From assembly GCA_025210475.1 (NCBI GenBank), contig JAOARW010000003.1:107604-171603 (forward strand): DNA of 64,000 bases. Reading direction: 5' to 3'. The stretch comes from Carboxylicivirga sp. (GTDB lineage Bacteria; Bacteroidota; Bacteroidia; Bacteroidales; Marinilabiliaceae). The notes beneath the pieces are model-generated. The model saw nothing but the letters and a program-made list of their open reading frames with translations, made no database searches and had not been told where the DNA came from. Of the stretch, positions 1 through 8,837 are shown in pieces. A program made the position numbers and the translations under genes. Every line of letters begins with the position of its first letter. Positions within the stretch are counted from its first letter, which is position 1.

Positions 1-2819
1 TCCCACTCAATCGTAAGGAAAGAAATATTCGCATTAACATCAGTCGGGCAAATCCGAATATAAAAAAGTACTCGGCCGATAGTCACGTTGGCTTCGGTAA
101 AGTAAAAGTCACGGCATTAACCGCCCAAACTGAAGGTGTTGATGATGTGATTGAAATGGCTGTGGCTGATGAGGATATTGATCAGGTAATATCTGGTACG
201 GGCATTGGCTTTGCTATGGAAGAGGAATCAGTTGCATTGGAAGAGGTGGTTCTGATGGGTTATGGTAGTTCGCGTAAGAGTGATTTAACCGGAGCTGTGA
301 CAAGGGTCGTCTCAGATGAACTTCAGGGCTATACTGCAAGTGTCAACAGTGCCTTAAGTGGTAATGTAGCCGGTGTGCAGGTAATAAATGACAGTGGTAT
401 CTATGGCAGTCGTTCATCTGTTTCCATCCGGGGAAGCTCTTCGCTAACAGGAAACAGTCAGCCTTTGTACATTTTGGATGGAGTACCGGTTACCGGCATG
501 CCACCTGTTCAGCCTAACGAAATAGAAAGTATCAGTATTTTAAAAGGTGCTACATCAACCGCTTTATATGGTAGTCGGGCAGCCAATGGGGTAATCATCA
601 TTAATACCAAAGAAGGATACCACGAACTTTATCACCGAACACGAAAATATGCCCGTAAAATGGTAAAGCAGTATGTGGCTAACTCCTTTGTTTTCGATAA
701 TGTAAAGGAGTTTTATGTACCGCAATATGGTCGAAAGGAATTTTTGAATGAAAAGCTGGATAAGCGCGAGACCATCTATTGGAATCCGCTTATAAAAACC
801 AATAAAAAAGGTAAAGCTAAGGTGGTATTTTATAATTCAGATGAGGTAACTACTTTTCGCGCAACACTTGAAGGCTTTTCAGAGAAAGGATTGTTAGGGC
901 GAACCGAGTATTATTATAATGTTGTGAAGCCTTTAAGCATCGAATGCAAAATTCCTCCTTACGTGGTTTTTGAAGACATTATTAGATTACCAGTTTTGAT
1001 CACCAACAATTCAGATGTGCCTTTGGAAGGAACTTTGGATGTAAAACTCCCTGAAAGTTGGCAATGGGTTGATACGCCCCCTGCAAAAGTTCAAATAAAT
1101 GCCAATGGTTTTGCTGAGCTGGTATTAGCCGTAAAAGTTGGAGCTGCTGTTGGTAAGGAAAGTGTAAAGCTAAATTTCGATGCCGGCTCATTAAAAGCCG
1201 AAGATATTAACGAAACACAGGTAGTCAGCAAAGGTTTTCCGGCTGAGATGTCTTATTCAGCAAGGGCCAAAGAGGCTTCATTTACATTTGATTTGTCTCA
1301 GGCAGTCAACCAAAGTACCGAAATGAGTATCTCGGTATATAATAATGTATTGGCTGAAATAATGGACGGTATCGAGTCAGTGATTCGTCAGCCTCACGGT
1401 TGTTTTGAACAGGTGAGTGCTGCCACCTATCCGAATATTTTAATTCTGAAATACCTGGAGGAAAATGGAGAATTGAGCGATGAACTTAAAGGGAAAACGC
1501 TTAGTTATATCCGAAGCGGCTATAAGAAACTGGCGGCTTATGAAACCAAAGATTATGGTTTTGAATGGTTTGGCAAAACACCTCCTCACGAAGGCTTGAC
1601 TGCTTTTGGCTTGATGGAATTTTACGATATGATGGCGGTTTATGCTGATGTGGATGCAAATATGCTGAAACGAACCAGGCAGTGGTTGTTAAGCCGAAAA
1701 GATGGCAAGGGTGGTTTTGTAACCAACAAGGGTAAATATGGTTTTTCCGGTGCATCGGATAAGGTAACGGCCGCTTACCTGGTTTACGCCTTTTCGGAAG
1801 TGGGGATACCTCCCGAAAAATATCAACTGGAATACGATAAGGCCTGGAACGAAGCATTTAGAAGCAAGGATGCTTACCGTATGGCCTTAATGGCCAATGC
1901 CGGATTAAACCGCAAAGATCAGGAGAAAGCCACGCAATTGATAAATGTGATGCTGCAGAAACTCAAAAATGGTAAAGTTGAGAAGCTAAAGGCCGACCAT
2001 TCCATTGTGCGCTCATGGGGTAAATCGTTGCAGGTTGAGGTGGCTGCCTTAACTGCTTTGGCTCTGATGAAACAAGGTGATCAGCATTTTACCGAAGTTA
2101 TGATGCTGATGGATTACATCTTTGGTGCGCGCAGTTATGGTGGATTCGGATCGACCCAAGCCACTGTATTGGCACTTAAAGCCATTACCGAATATGCTTC
2201 CATCGTTAATAAAATGCCCGAAGATGGTTCGCTAATAATTCGTATTAATGGGAGAGAAGTTGCAACAAAGGCCATAAAGAGCAGCGATAAAATTGTGAAA
2301 ATAGATGGTTTGGAGGATTACCTGACAAATGGAGTTCAAAAAATTGATGTTCGTTTTAATAACTTATCCAACCCTCTCTCATTCTCGGCCAATGCCAGCT
2401 GGCGTCAAAAAGTACCGGTATCGTCTAATGCCTGCAAGGTGCAAATTGAAACCAAACTGATGAAAGAGACCTGCAAGAAAAATGAATTGGTTCGCTTATC
2501 AACACGACTCTTTAACAGAAGCATGAGCGGTTTGCCAATGACAGTAGCCATGGTGGGCATTCCTTCGGGACTTTCGGCTCAGCCCTGGCAACTAAAGAAG
2601 ATGCAGGAAGAGCATGTGTTTGACTATTATGAAATTCATAAGAACTACGTGGTGTTTTATTACCGCGAGCTGGGACCGAATGCCAGAAAAACAATTCATC
2701 TGGATCTGAAGGCAGAGGTGCCGGGGCAATATTCATCGCCGGCCAGCTGTGCTTATCTATATTACACCAATGAGCATAAAGACTGGCATATGGCTGGTAA
2801 TATTGAAATTATGGAATAG
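1..2819 (+). CDS. Alpha-2-macroglobulin family protein with embedded SusC-type plug domain (5' end outside window)
   Basis: The reading frame is open from nucleotide 3, so the gene starts before the window; the GTG at 147 is internal. Domain order seen: the end of a macroglobulin-type beta domain (to about nt 180), a TonB-receptor plug of SusC type (about nt 230-610, with LEEVVLMGYG, SIRGSSS, LYILDGVPV and ALYGSRAANGVIIINTK), then A2M central domains, a thioester motif GCFEQ at nt 1398-1412, an alpha/alpha thioester-bearing domain and a C-terminal receptor-binding-like beta domain ending at 2819. The thioester Cys and Gln are both present. Bacterial alpha-2-macroglobulins are envelope protease traps. 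A plug domain normally closes an outer-membrane barrel, but no barrel follows here, so it is probably a bait-like or docking module (inference). No partner gene is visible downstream. Confidence 0.88.
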   Translation, partial: PLNRKERNIRINISRANPNIKKYSADSHVGFGKVKVTALTAQTEGVDDVIEMAVADEDIDQVISGTGIGFAMEEESVALEEVVLMGYGSSRKSDLTGAVTRVVSDELQGYTASVNSALSGNVAGVQVINDSGIYGSRSSVSIRGSSSLTGNSQPLYILDGVPVTGMPPVQPNEIESISILKGATSTALYGSRAANGVIIINTKEGYHELYHRTRKYARKMVKQYVANSFVFDNVKEFYVPQYGRKEFLNEKLDKRETIYWNPLIKTNKKGKAKVVFYNSDEVTTFRATLEGFSEKGLLGRTEYYYNVVKPLSIECKIPPYVVFEDIIRLPVLITNNSDVPLEGTLDVKLPESWQWVDTPPAKVQINANGFAELVLAVKVGAAVGKESVKLNFDAGSLKAEDINETQVVSKGFPAEMSYSARAKEASFTFDLSQAVNQSTEMSISVYNNVLAEIMDGIESVIRQPHGCFEQVSAATYPNILILKYLEENGELSDELKGKTLSYIRSGYKKLAAYETKDYGFEWFGKTPPHEGLTAFGLMEFYDMMAVYADVDANMLKRTRQWLLSRKDGKGGFVTNKGKYGFSGASDKVTAAYLVYAFSEVGIPPEKYQLEYDKAWNEAFRSKDAYRMALMANAGLNRKDQEKATQLINVMLQKLKNGKVEKLKADHSIVRSWGKSLQVEVAALTALALMKQGDQHFTEVMMLMDYIFGARSYGGFGSTQATVLALKAITEYASIVNKMPEDGSLIIRINGREVATKAIKSSDKIVKIDGLEDYLTNGVQKIDVRFNNLSNPLSFSANASWRQKVPVSSNACKVQIETKLMKETCKKNELVRLSTRLFNRSMSGLPMTVAMVGIPSGLSAQPWQLKKMQEEHVFDYYEIHKNYVVFYYRELGPNARKTIHLDLKAEVPGQYSSPASCAYLYYTNEHKDWHMAGNIEIME

Positions 2820-2870
2820 TTTTCATTTATCTATTGAACGTTATGAAATAATAACTTAAATTGCAGAAAC

Positions 2871-2910
2871 TTGTTTCGCGGTACCGACGGGAATCGGTGC
2901 CGCGACGCAA
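2871..2910. repeat. Strong GC-rich hairpin after the A2M gene
   Basis: CGCGGTACCGA (2877-2887) faces TCGGTGCCGCG (2894-2904) across a 6-nt loop, with one G-U pair. The stem extends outward to TTG/CAA at 2871-2910 with a mismatch. It begins 51 bp after the A2M stop and lacks a T-run, so it is either a processing/stability hairpin or a REP-like unit rather than a canonical terminator. Confidence 0.5.
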
Positions 2911-3298
2911 GATTTCTTACTAATTGGGATACAGTATCACGCATCGTAATATTTGCTTGAGCAGATGCGTACACGTTCTTTGACATACTGCAATCCCTTG
3001 TAAAAATCCTTACATACTTTTATTCTCAGGATCAGGAGCTCATACCAATGGATGAGTTAAAATTTTAATTTAATCAATAAAAGTCCCGGAGGCTTGCCTC
3101 AGGGCGCGCTTTTTCTCCCCCTGAATTTGAGGGGAGATGTCCGATTTATCGGTCAGAGGGCTTAATAAAGAAAACTGGGTTTTCTGCAATAGCAGAAATA
3201 AAGTCGCCGAAATACCCCGTAGGTTTGCCTCGGGGGTAGGTGTCTATAAGAGTTATCTTTATTTCGGGAGGATACCAGCTGTTGAGAGGAATATACGA

Positions 3299-3665
3299 TT
3301 CTGTTTTTCGTTCATGCAAGTTGTAAAGTCGAATGAACGATTCTGAATATGCCTCTCGCAACTTGTAAAGGGCTTTGAACGCTTCCGAATTTATTTCCTG
3401 CAAGTTGTACGGTAAAGTAAATGCTTCCGTGTTTCCTTCCTGCAGCTTGTAAAATAGTTCGAACGCTTTTGAGTAATGTTCTCGCAAGTCGTCAAGCAGC
3501 TTAATTGTTTCTGATTTTCTTCTCGCAAATAGTAAAACCGATTGAGCGGTTCTGTTTTTTGATCTCGCAACTTGTAAAGTCGTTTGGTTGCTTTTGTTTT
3601 TCTTCTCGCAAGCGGTGAAGTAGCCAGAGCGGTTTTGTAATTCCTTCTTGCTGCTTGATGAGGAG
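3299..3665. repeat. Degenerate 42-bp tandem repeat array, about 8-9 units
   Basis: Successive units share a core like TTCTCGCAACTTGTAAAG followed by a variable stretch and a GAACGCTTCTG-like junction. Several consecutive units are exactly 42 bp and one is 41 bp. Read on the minus strand, the array gives a 14-residue periodic peptide (YKLQEGNTEAF, YNLQEINSEAF, YKLREAYSESF, YNLHERKTESY). The one-base-short unit and a stop near 3501 split it into two frames (3487-3146 and 3731-3501). It could be a decayed repeat protein gene or a noncoding satellite whose unit happens to be a multiple of three. Confidence 0.7.
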
Positions 3666-3838
3666 GATCATCGCCATTGCGAATTGCTTTTTAGAATCTA
3701 AAGGCTGGTAAACGGCATTTTTTCTTAACACGAATGTCTCGTTAGTTCGTTATTTACCACATGTACTTATCCGGTTACTAATCGGATCTCTAATAATTTC
3801 TTTTGAATTATTTTTTATAAACTTTAAAGAACATTCAT

Positions 3839-4558
3839 ATGCATAAAATTGCCTATTCATTGTTTTCGCACAAGGCCTTTTTCACTTTTGTAAAGGGATT
3901 ATTGGCCATATTGAGTTCGGCGAGTGTTGATAATACCGGGATGACTGTTTTTATTGAAAAGGTATCGCGTGCATTCCATAATTTCGACCTCGCTTTAACG
4001 CGTGACCTGGTTGATCCTTATACGGTGAAAATTAATGCGGCCGACCGCATGCGCGATCTTCGTTTTCTGGGCTTCAAAAACTATGTAGAAGCCTGTAGTT
4101 ATCGTAAGCAGGAAGGCTGGCAGGAAGCTGCCGTTCAGATAAAAGCTGCCATCGAGCGTTACGGTAATGATTTATACCGACTCTCCTTGCCGGAAGAATC
4201 TGCCGCTTTGCAGAATCTGATGAGTGATTTGGAGCAAGAACCTTTAAAAGCAGCTTGTGATGTTATTCAGCTGCAGCCCTGGATTGAGGAGTTAAACCTT
4301 GCACAAACGCATTTTGAAGCTTTACGTCAGCAGCAAAATAGTCAGGATCATAGCGTTAATAAAACACTTCTGGAGACTCGTAAGCCATTAAACAGAGCCG
4401 TTAAAAATCTATTAAAGATGATTGAACTGCAACAGGTTGTTCAGGAATCGGATGCATTTAACGCCATGGTCAATCAAATTGATAACCTGATTGCCACCAG
4501 CATGTCGAGTGCGCGCTTGTCGAGGTCGTTGAGTGATCGAATTGATATTGAGGGTTAG
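3839..4558 (+). CDS. DUF6261-like helical protein
   Basis: A 239-residue, mostly helical protein without a signal peptide or membrane segment. Length and overall pattern (N-terminal FSHKAFFTF, a helical core with DLRFLGFKNYV, a long helical C-terminal half) resemble the Bacteroidota-restricted DUF6261 family, whose function I do not know. The ATG at 3839 lies about 175 bp after the 42-bp repeat array. The gene stands alone between repeats, with a REP/MITE-like element 170 bp downstream. Family assignment is from memory of the pattern and is moderate; the coding call itself is strong because the codon pattern is uninterrupted. Confidence 0.6.
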   Translation: MHKIAYSLFSHKAFFTFVKGLLAILSSASVDNTGMTVFIEKVSRAFHNFDLALTRDLVDPYTVKINAADRMRDLRFLGFKNYVEACSYRKQEGWQEAAVQIKAAIERYGNDLYRLSLPEESAALQNLMSDLEQEPLKAACDVIQLQPWIEELNLAQTHFEALRQQQNSQDHSVNKTLLETRKPLNRAVKNLLKMIELQQVVQESDAFNAMVNQIDNLIATSMSSARLSRSLSDRIDIEG

Positions 4559-4889
4559 GTTACAGAGGAAAGGGATTGCAGTAGTCATTTTTGATTAATA
4601 CGGTACCTTAATCTGGACAAGTCAGAAATTATCAAGATGCTCAGTTTGCTTAAGATATTCAGCCAAAAATACACTGCAGCCACGTTTCACTGAAGGATTT
4701 CAATTTTAAAATACAAAATCAAATATAAAAGAGGATGTCCAACACCAAAGTTCGTTCATCGAGCGGAGTCGAGATGGTTCAATTAGTGTGTTTGATTATT
4801 TGCAAATAATCACTTCGACTCCACTCAGTGAGCGAGTCATCTGGATTGTTAGTCATCCACTTTTCTCATTAAACGTATGAGCCTGCTTC
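4559..4889. other. Intergenic region between convergent genes, mostly occupied by an inverted repeat
   Basis: Separates the plus-strand DUF6261-like gene from the minus-strand GH109 gene. The first 165 bp show nothing recognisable; the rest is the inverted-repeat element at 4727-4864. No clear T-tailed terminator was found. Confidence 0.6.
4727..4864. repeat. REP/MITE-like inverted repeat element
   Basis: The left arm AAAAGAGGATGTCCAACA plus CATCGAGCGGAGTCGAGATG is mirrored by the right arm, whose complement reads AAAAGTGGATGACTAACA and CACTGAGTGGAGTCGAAG. The arms flank a perfect 18-bp palindrome at 4794-4811 (GATTATTTGCAAATAATC). The GAGTCGA-type arms resemble short dispersed repeats common in Bacteroidota intergenic DNA. 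It carries no coding capacity. Confidence 0.65.
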
Positions 4890-6236
4890 CTATTTAAACT
4901 CCATAGGTTTCCTGTTGATCCATTTTCCTCTGGTGAAATCCGGGAAGTATTGCGGTGCACTGCCTTGTGCAATGGATGCCTCTGATAGCGGTGTGATAGC
5001 ACTCCAGGCAGCGGCATCGTATACATCCAATACCGGCTGTCGTTGTTCTTTTACGGCATTTACAAATTCGCGGGCGACAAAGAAGTCCATTCCACCGTGG
5101 CCGGCACCTGCAGCCTCTTGCTCATATTTCTTCCAGAGCGGATGATCGTATTTATCCTGGAAAGCTTGAAAATCGTCCCATCCGTGACCTTGGCTCTGGC
5201 CTTCCACATAAATGCGTCTGTGACCATAATCAAAATCAGTTAGTCCATCGGTTCCCTGCACCCTGAAGCCCAATGAATAGGGACGTGGCAAGTTACAATC
5301 GTGAGTAACGATAATGGTTTCGCCATTTGTGGTTTTAATGGTGGAAGTAATTACATCGCCTTGCTTCCATGGTAGTTTGGCGTGTGGATGATCTTTTCCA
5401 CCCTGTTCTTCAATATAATCTTTCAAACCAACTGCTTTGGTTGCTGTTGAGGTAAGGTACAAGAAGCGGTTACCACGATTTATGTCCATCATGGCTGCAA
5501 TTGGACCAAGGCCATGGGTTGGATATACGTCGGCATTACGCTTTAGTGAATGTTGTGTACGCCAGGCCGCCTCGCCATGCGCTCCTTCTCCAAACTTAAG
5601 GTCTTTGTTGAACTTCACATTTAACAAGCTGTGTAGGTAACCACAACGGCCATGAACCACTTCGCCAAATAAGCCTTGCTTCACCATATTTAGTACCGCC
5701 ATTACATCGCGGCGGAAATTAACATTCTCCAGAATCATGCAGGGGATACCCGTTGCTTCAGATGTGTTTACCAAATCCCAACACTCCTCAATGGTATTGG
5801 CTGCCGATACTTCAAGGCCGGCATATTTACCGGCTTTCATGGTTTGTACGGCCATATGTGTGTGCCACAACCAGGGCGTTGAAATAATAACGCCATCAAC
5901 ATCGTCACGCTTTAACAACTCTTCAAAGGCATAATCGCCATCGCTGTAAGCTGTTATTTTCGTGTGACCATGTTTAGCCAACAGGTTTTTAGTTATCTCA
6001 ATTGCTTTCGGATCGATATCACATATGGCGGTAATTTCAACGCCGGGTGTCATGGCTACATTTCTTACGTGCGTTCGACCGCGGCCGCCAACACCAATAA
6101 ATGCTATATTTGTTTTACCTGATTTTTTGCTCTTTTTATTCTTTTTTGAATTGGCCTGAACCATATGTGGAGCAACAGCAACACCTGCACTCACCATGGT
6201 AGCCTTTTTAAGAAAATCTCTTCTGCTAGAACTCAT
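4890..6236 (-). CDS. GH109-family glycosidase (alpha-N-acetylgalactosaminidase-like), Tat-exported
   Basis: Gfo/Idh/MocA-fold enzyme of 448 residues. The start at 6236 is chosen because it gives a Tat signal (SRRDFLKKA, residues 4-12, then a hydrophobic stretch to ALA-like AVAP). A longer open frame to 6329 only adds non-signal sequence. The Rossmann motif GVGGRG is at residues 48-53. The downstream blocks HGRCGYLHS, WRTQHS, YPTHGLGP (Tyr238, His241) and NRGNRF are typical of GH109 rather than of soluble sugar dehydrogenases. GH109 enzymes cleave alpha-GalNAc by an NAD-dependent oxidation/elimination route, normally in the periplasm. It lies 109 bp downstream of the regulator gene on the same strand. 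Substrate is inferred from family. Confidence 0.83.
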   Translation of the reverse strand: MSSSRRDFLKKATMVSAGVAVAPHMVQANSKKNKKSKKSGKTNIAFIGVGGRGRTHVRNVAMTPGVEITAICDIDPKAIEITKNLLAKHGHTKITAYSDGDYAFEELLKRDDVDGVIISTPWLWHTHMAVQTMKAGKYAGLEVSAANTIEECWDLVNTSEATGIPCMILENVNFRRDVMAVLNMVKQGLFGEVVHGRCGYLHSLLNVKFNKDLKFGEGAHGEAAWRTQHSLKRNADVYPTHGLGPIAAMMDINRGNRFLYLTSTATKAVGLKDYIEEQGGKDHPHAKLPWKQGDVITSTIKTTNGETIIVTHDCNLPRPYSLGFRVQGTDGLTDFDYGHRRIYVEGQSQGHGWDDFQAFQDKYDHPLWKKYEQEAAGAGHGGMDFFVAREFVNAVKEQRQPVLDVYDAAAWSAITPLSEASIAQGSAPQYFPDFTRGKWINRKPMEFK

Positions 6237-6345
6237 GACTTGAATTTTAAGTTGAATAATAGCAGCTAAAATATTAATGCGGGTATGAACAAAAAGGGGG
6301 ATAAAGGGGGTAATGCATAAGAAAATCACCCGTTTTATGCTCTTT

Positions 6346-8727
6346 TTAATCAGTTAATTGCTGATAATTCATCGAAAAATCTTCACCATAAAGTGCCGCA
6401 TAATGTTTACAAAAGCGGTTGTATTCATCTTTAGCCATTCCATGCTTGCCGGCATTTGCCAACTCTTTGACCAGTACTTTTAAAGCAAATTCATTTAACT
6501 GGTCAAATTGTAAGATGGTTTTAGCCAATTGGCAATTAATCTCCTTATTGGTATCCGATTTTACATCATCATAGATTGACATCAAAAGATCAATCACTTC
6601 TTCTGTAACCTGGTTTTTATAAGGGTCGAGCCATTCGGCATGGGTATTCTGCAAAATGTTGCCCGGTTGCAGGAGTAACAAGAGGAACCTGACATCTTTT
6701 AAATTTAATGCTTTGTTCGCCAATTGCTCTTTTATTTGCAGTCGGTATTGCCCAAAAGTTTTAATATCTACAAATAAATCGTTGCTGACTTCAATCCTCC
6801 ATTTCTTTTCATGATAAACGATGTCGATGCCATCAAATGCCTGCAGAATCTTTCGTAGTCGCTTCACATTGGTTCCTCGATTGTCCTTTGCTTTGTCAGC
6901 CGGAAAGCCCGGCCAGAAGGTTTCGGTAAATTGAGCAACCGGTACGCCTTGATCGTTTTTGATGGATGACAATAATAAATAGGTAAAAATCTGTTTTAGC
7001 AACGGAGAGAAGCCGGAGATGCTTTGCACCTTGCCATCCACAATCCATTGAAAGGTGCCAAAAATACGGAGGCCATTAGCAGGCAAAGCGATTTCTTCTT
7101 TCTCGACAGGAGATTCTGCCTGATTAATAGGAGTTGAAGGTATAGTTGTCGGCTTTCTTTTTCGAACCATCAATATAATAACACCAGTAGCAATTACCAG
7201 AAGAATAAGCATTAAATACGCCACTTTGTAATTTCCTGTATCACTACTTTGCAGGTAGAGTTGTGTTATCTCCTGATCAGACAAACCTCTATTCCATATC
7301 TTCAAATCATCAATACTTCCATAAAATTGTTCGCTCCATACATTGTTACCAATTACCAGAGCATGATTATTGGGGTTAATCTCAGACGTCGCAATTTCAT
7401 CGGCCATCTGCCCATTGATGAAGAAGCGAACGGTATAATCCGGGGAGAAAACAACCGCCAGATGTGTCCATTGCTTTGCCTGGATGGAATCGTTCACAAT
7501 GTGATCTTGTATGGTAGCCGTAGTAAAGTCGGGACTGGCATAGCGTAATTTAAATGAAAACGAAGAACCAAAACCAATGATACTCATGAATCTTTCAAAG
7601 CGATCGGGTTTTACCCAAACAGATATGCTGATGGGAGCGTTAAAATCCAGTGTGTTTTTTCGTCCATAGTCGATAAAAGAGTTAGTTTCCGAAAAGTGCA
7701 GAACAGTACCTCTTTGATCATCCTCAATAAATTCAGCACCCTTAATCAGGCTGCCACTCCAATTGGCTTCCAGCTTGTTCAGGAAGGCTCCGTCAAAAGT
7801 CAGGTCGTATACCAGATCATCTTCCGGCAGCATATCGTATGCATTGAATATCCGGTGTTCATCCGACATAAAGGTGTGGTGAATGACTTCTCCAGGACTG
7901 ATTTTGTAGCCATGTTTGTTTGGCTTGTAAACGGCGCTGTATTCAAACATGGGAAAAGAAAAACGGGCAGGAGAGATAACGCTTTTGGCATGGTTCCAGC
8001 TGATCTCATTTAAGCCGTAATTTTCGTAGACTACTTCGCCGGCAAAGTGTTTTATTTTATTTAACGAGTCGGCAACCGCATTCAATTGATCCAGAGAAAG
8101 GTATTTTGAATAAATAAAATTGGGGCGTTTACCAGTTGTGTTCCAGGCGTCAATACAGTCTTTTGTGTAATCATTTACCGATTGCTTTTCTGATGTGAAT
8201 AGTACAAGTTTATCCAATGGATCCTTTGTAAAACGATCGTGATATTTAATGTTATTATTGATTTTTTTACTGCTTGTTTTGGTGATTTCATCTTCAAAAA
8301 CCAAAAGCAGAGGACTTGTATGATTGTTGATTGATTGGCCCGGGATGGTGTCTGTTTGTCGAGTTAAGTGGTACCTTTCCAAAAGCAATTCCTGCAATTT
8401 GTTTTGTATCGTATCTTGATCAACATCACCGGTAATAACAAGTATGTTAGGTGTGGAATCAGGTTGCTGGATCGATAATAAGTCCTTGCACCAATCTGTT
8501 AAAGTGTAATTGTTTAAAAGCGTATTGTTAACGATGTGGTTTTGTTGACTTTTCTTCAGATCTATAATTAAAGATTGAGTACCAGCTTTTAGACTTTGGG
8601 CGAAATTACTTAAATCAAGTTCACAGGAAAAGCTTTGTTCGCTGATGGGTTTCGTGTTATTCGACAGAAGATAAGTCGTATTTATTAAAAGGATAAATAG
8701 GGATATATATAATTTTAGGTGCTGCAC
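6346..8727 (-). CDS. Transmembrane LamG-domain sensor fused to a winged-helix/BTAD-like transcription regulator
   Basis: A 793-residue single-chain regulator. A GTG start at 8727 is forced by an upstream in-frame TGA. Order: signal peptide or N-terminal membrane segment (1-22); a region of about 270 residues with faint resemblance to a TIM-barrel phosphodiesterase (KRPNF-type motif), which I cannot confirm; a LamG/concanavalin domain about 310-490 (SISVWVKPDR, WTHLAVVFS, IDDLKIWNRGLS); one transmembrane helix about 499-519 followed by RKRK; a cytoplasmic OmpR/SARP-type winged helix about 556-650 (FGTFQW, KDNRGTNVKRLRKIL); then a BTAD-like helical repeat domain to the end. The topology predicts extracytoplasmic ligand sensing and direct DNA binding, like ToxR or CadC. 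Its neighbours galM and GH109 are the obvious candidate targets (inference). Confidence 0.8.
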   Translation of the reverse strand: MQHLKLYISLFILLINTTYLLSNNTKPISEQSFSCELDLSNFAQSLKAGTQSLIIDLKKSQQNHIVNNTLLNNYTLTDWCKDLLSIQQPDSTPNILVITGDVDQDTIQNKLQELLLERYHLTRQTDTIPGQSINNHTSPLLLVFEDEITKTSSKKINNNIKYHDRFTKDPLDKLVLFTSEKQSVNDYTKDCIDAWNTTGKRPNFIYSKYLSLDQLNAVADSLNKIKHFAGEVVYENYGLNEISWNHAKSVISPARFSFPMFEYSAVYKPNKHGYKISPGEVIHHTFMSDEHRIFNAYDMLPEDDLVYDLTFDGAFLNKLEANWSGSLIKGAEFIEDDQRGTVLHFSETNSFIDYGRKNTLDFNAPISISVWVKPDRFERFMSIIGFGSSFSFKLRYASPDFTTATIQDHIVNDSIQAKQWTHLAVVFSPDYTVRFFINGQMADEIATSEINPNNHALVIGNNVWSEQFYGSIDDLKIWNRGLSDQEITQLYLQSSDTGNYKVAYLMLILLVIATGVIILMVRKRKPTTIPSTPINQAESPVEKEEIALPANGLRIFGTFQWIVDGKVQSISGFSPLLKQIFTYLLLSSIKNDQGVPVAQFTETFWPGFPADKAKDNRGTNVKRLRKILQAFDGIDIVYHEKKWRIEVSNDLFVDIKTFGQYRLQIKEQLANKALNLKDVRFLLLLLQPGNILQNTHAEWLDPYKNQVTEEVIDLLMSIYDDVKSDTNKEINCQLAKTILQFDQLNEFALKVLVKELANAGKHGMAKDEYNRFCKHYAALYGEDFSMNYQQLTD

Positions 8728-8776
8728 TCTTAATCATTTTCTGTGTAAGGGCTATAAAGATAAAGATTACTAAATA

Positions 8777-8815
8777 ACAAACCCGCTAAAGAAGCAACTC
8801 TTATAGCGGGTTTGT
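8777..8815 (-). terminator. Hairpin terminator between galM and the regulator gene
   Basis: A perfect 12-bp inverted repeat: ACAAACCCGCTA (8777-8788) and TAGCGGGTTTGT (8804-8815) with a 15-nt loop. It sits 22 bp past the galM stop on the minus strand, followed there by a weak T-rich tail. It implies that the regulator gene is largely transcribed on its own. Confidence 0.7.
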
Positions 8816-8837
8816 ATTATTCTGTAATTAATATTGT

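Larger units (their letters stand above)
2820..3838. other. 1-kb repeat-rich intergenic region
   Basis: No convincing gene. From left to right it holds a strong GC-rich hairpin (2871-2910), two small related hairpins built on GAGGC/GCCTC-like arms (3085-3103 and 3215-3236), a CCCC...GGGG-flanked segment near 3117-3163, and a degenerate 42-bp tandem array (3299-3665). Short open frames exist on both strands, but those on the minus strand are simply the repeat read in triplets. It separates the A2M gene from the DUF6261-like gene. Confidence 0.7.

Noticed and set aside
3137..3346. 69-codon open frame on the plus strand in the repeat region
   Set aside because: It covers small hairpins and the first array unit, has no homologous look, and the composition matches repeat DNA.
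3299..3665. CRISPR array
   Set aside because: Units are contiguous 42-bp degenerate repeats without unique spacers, and no cas genes are near.
6237..6329. N-terminal extension of the GH109 gene
   Set aside because: The extra 31 residues place a hydrophobic stretch before a perfect Tat signal; the ATG at 6236 is more sensible.
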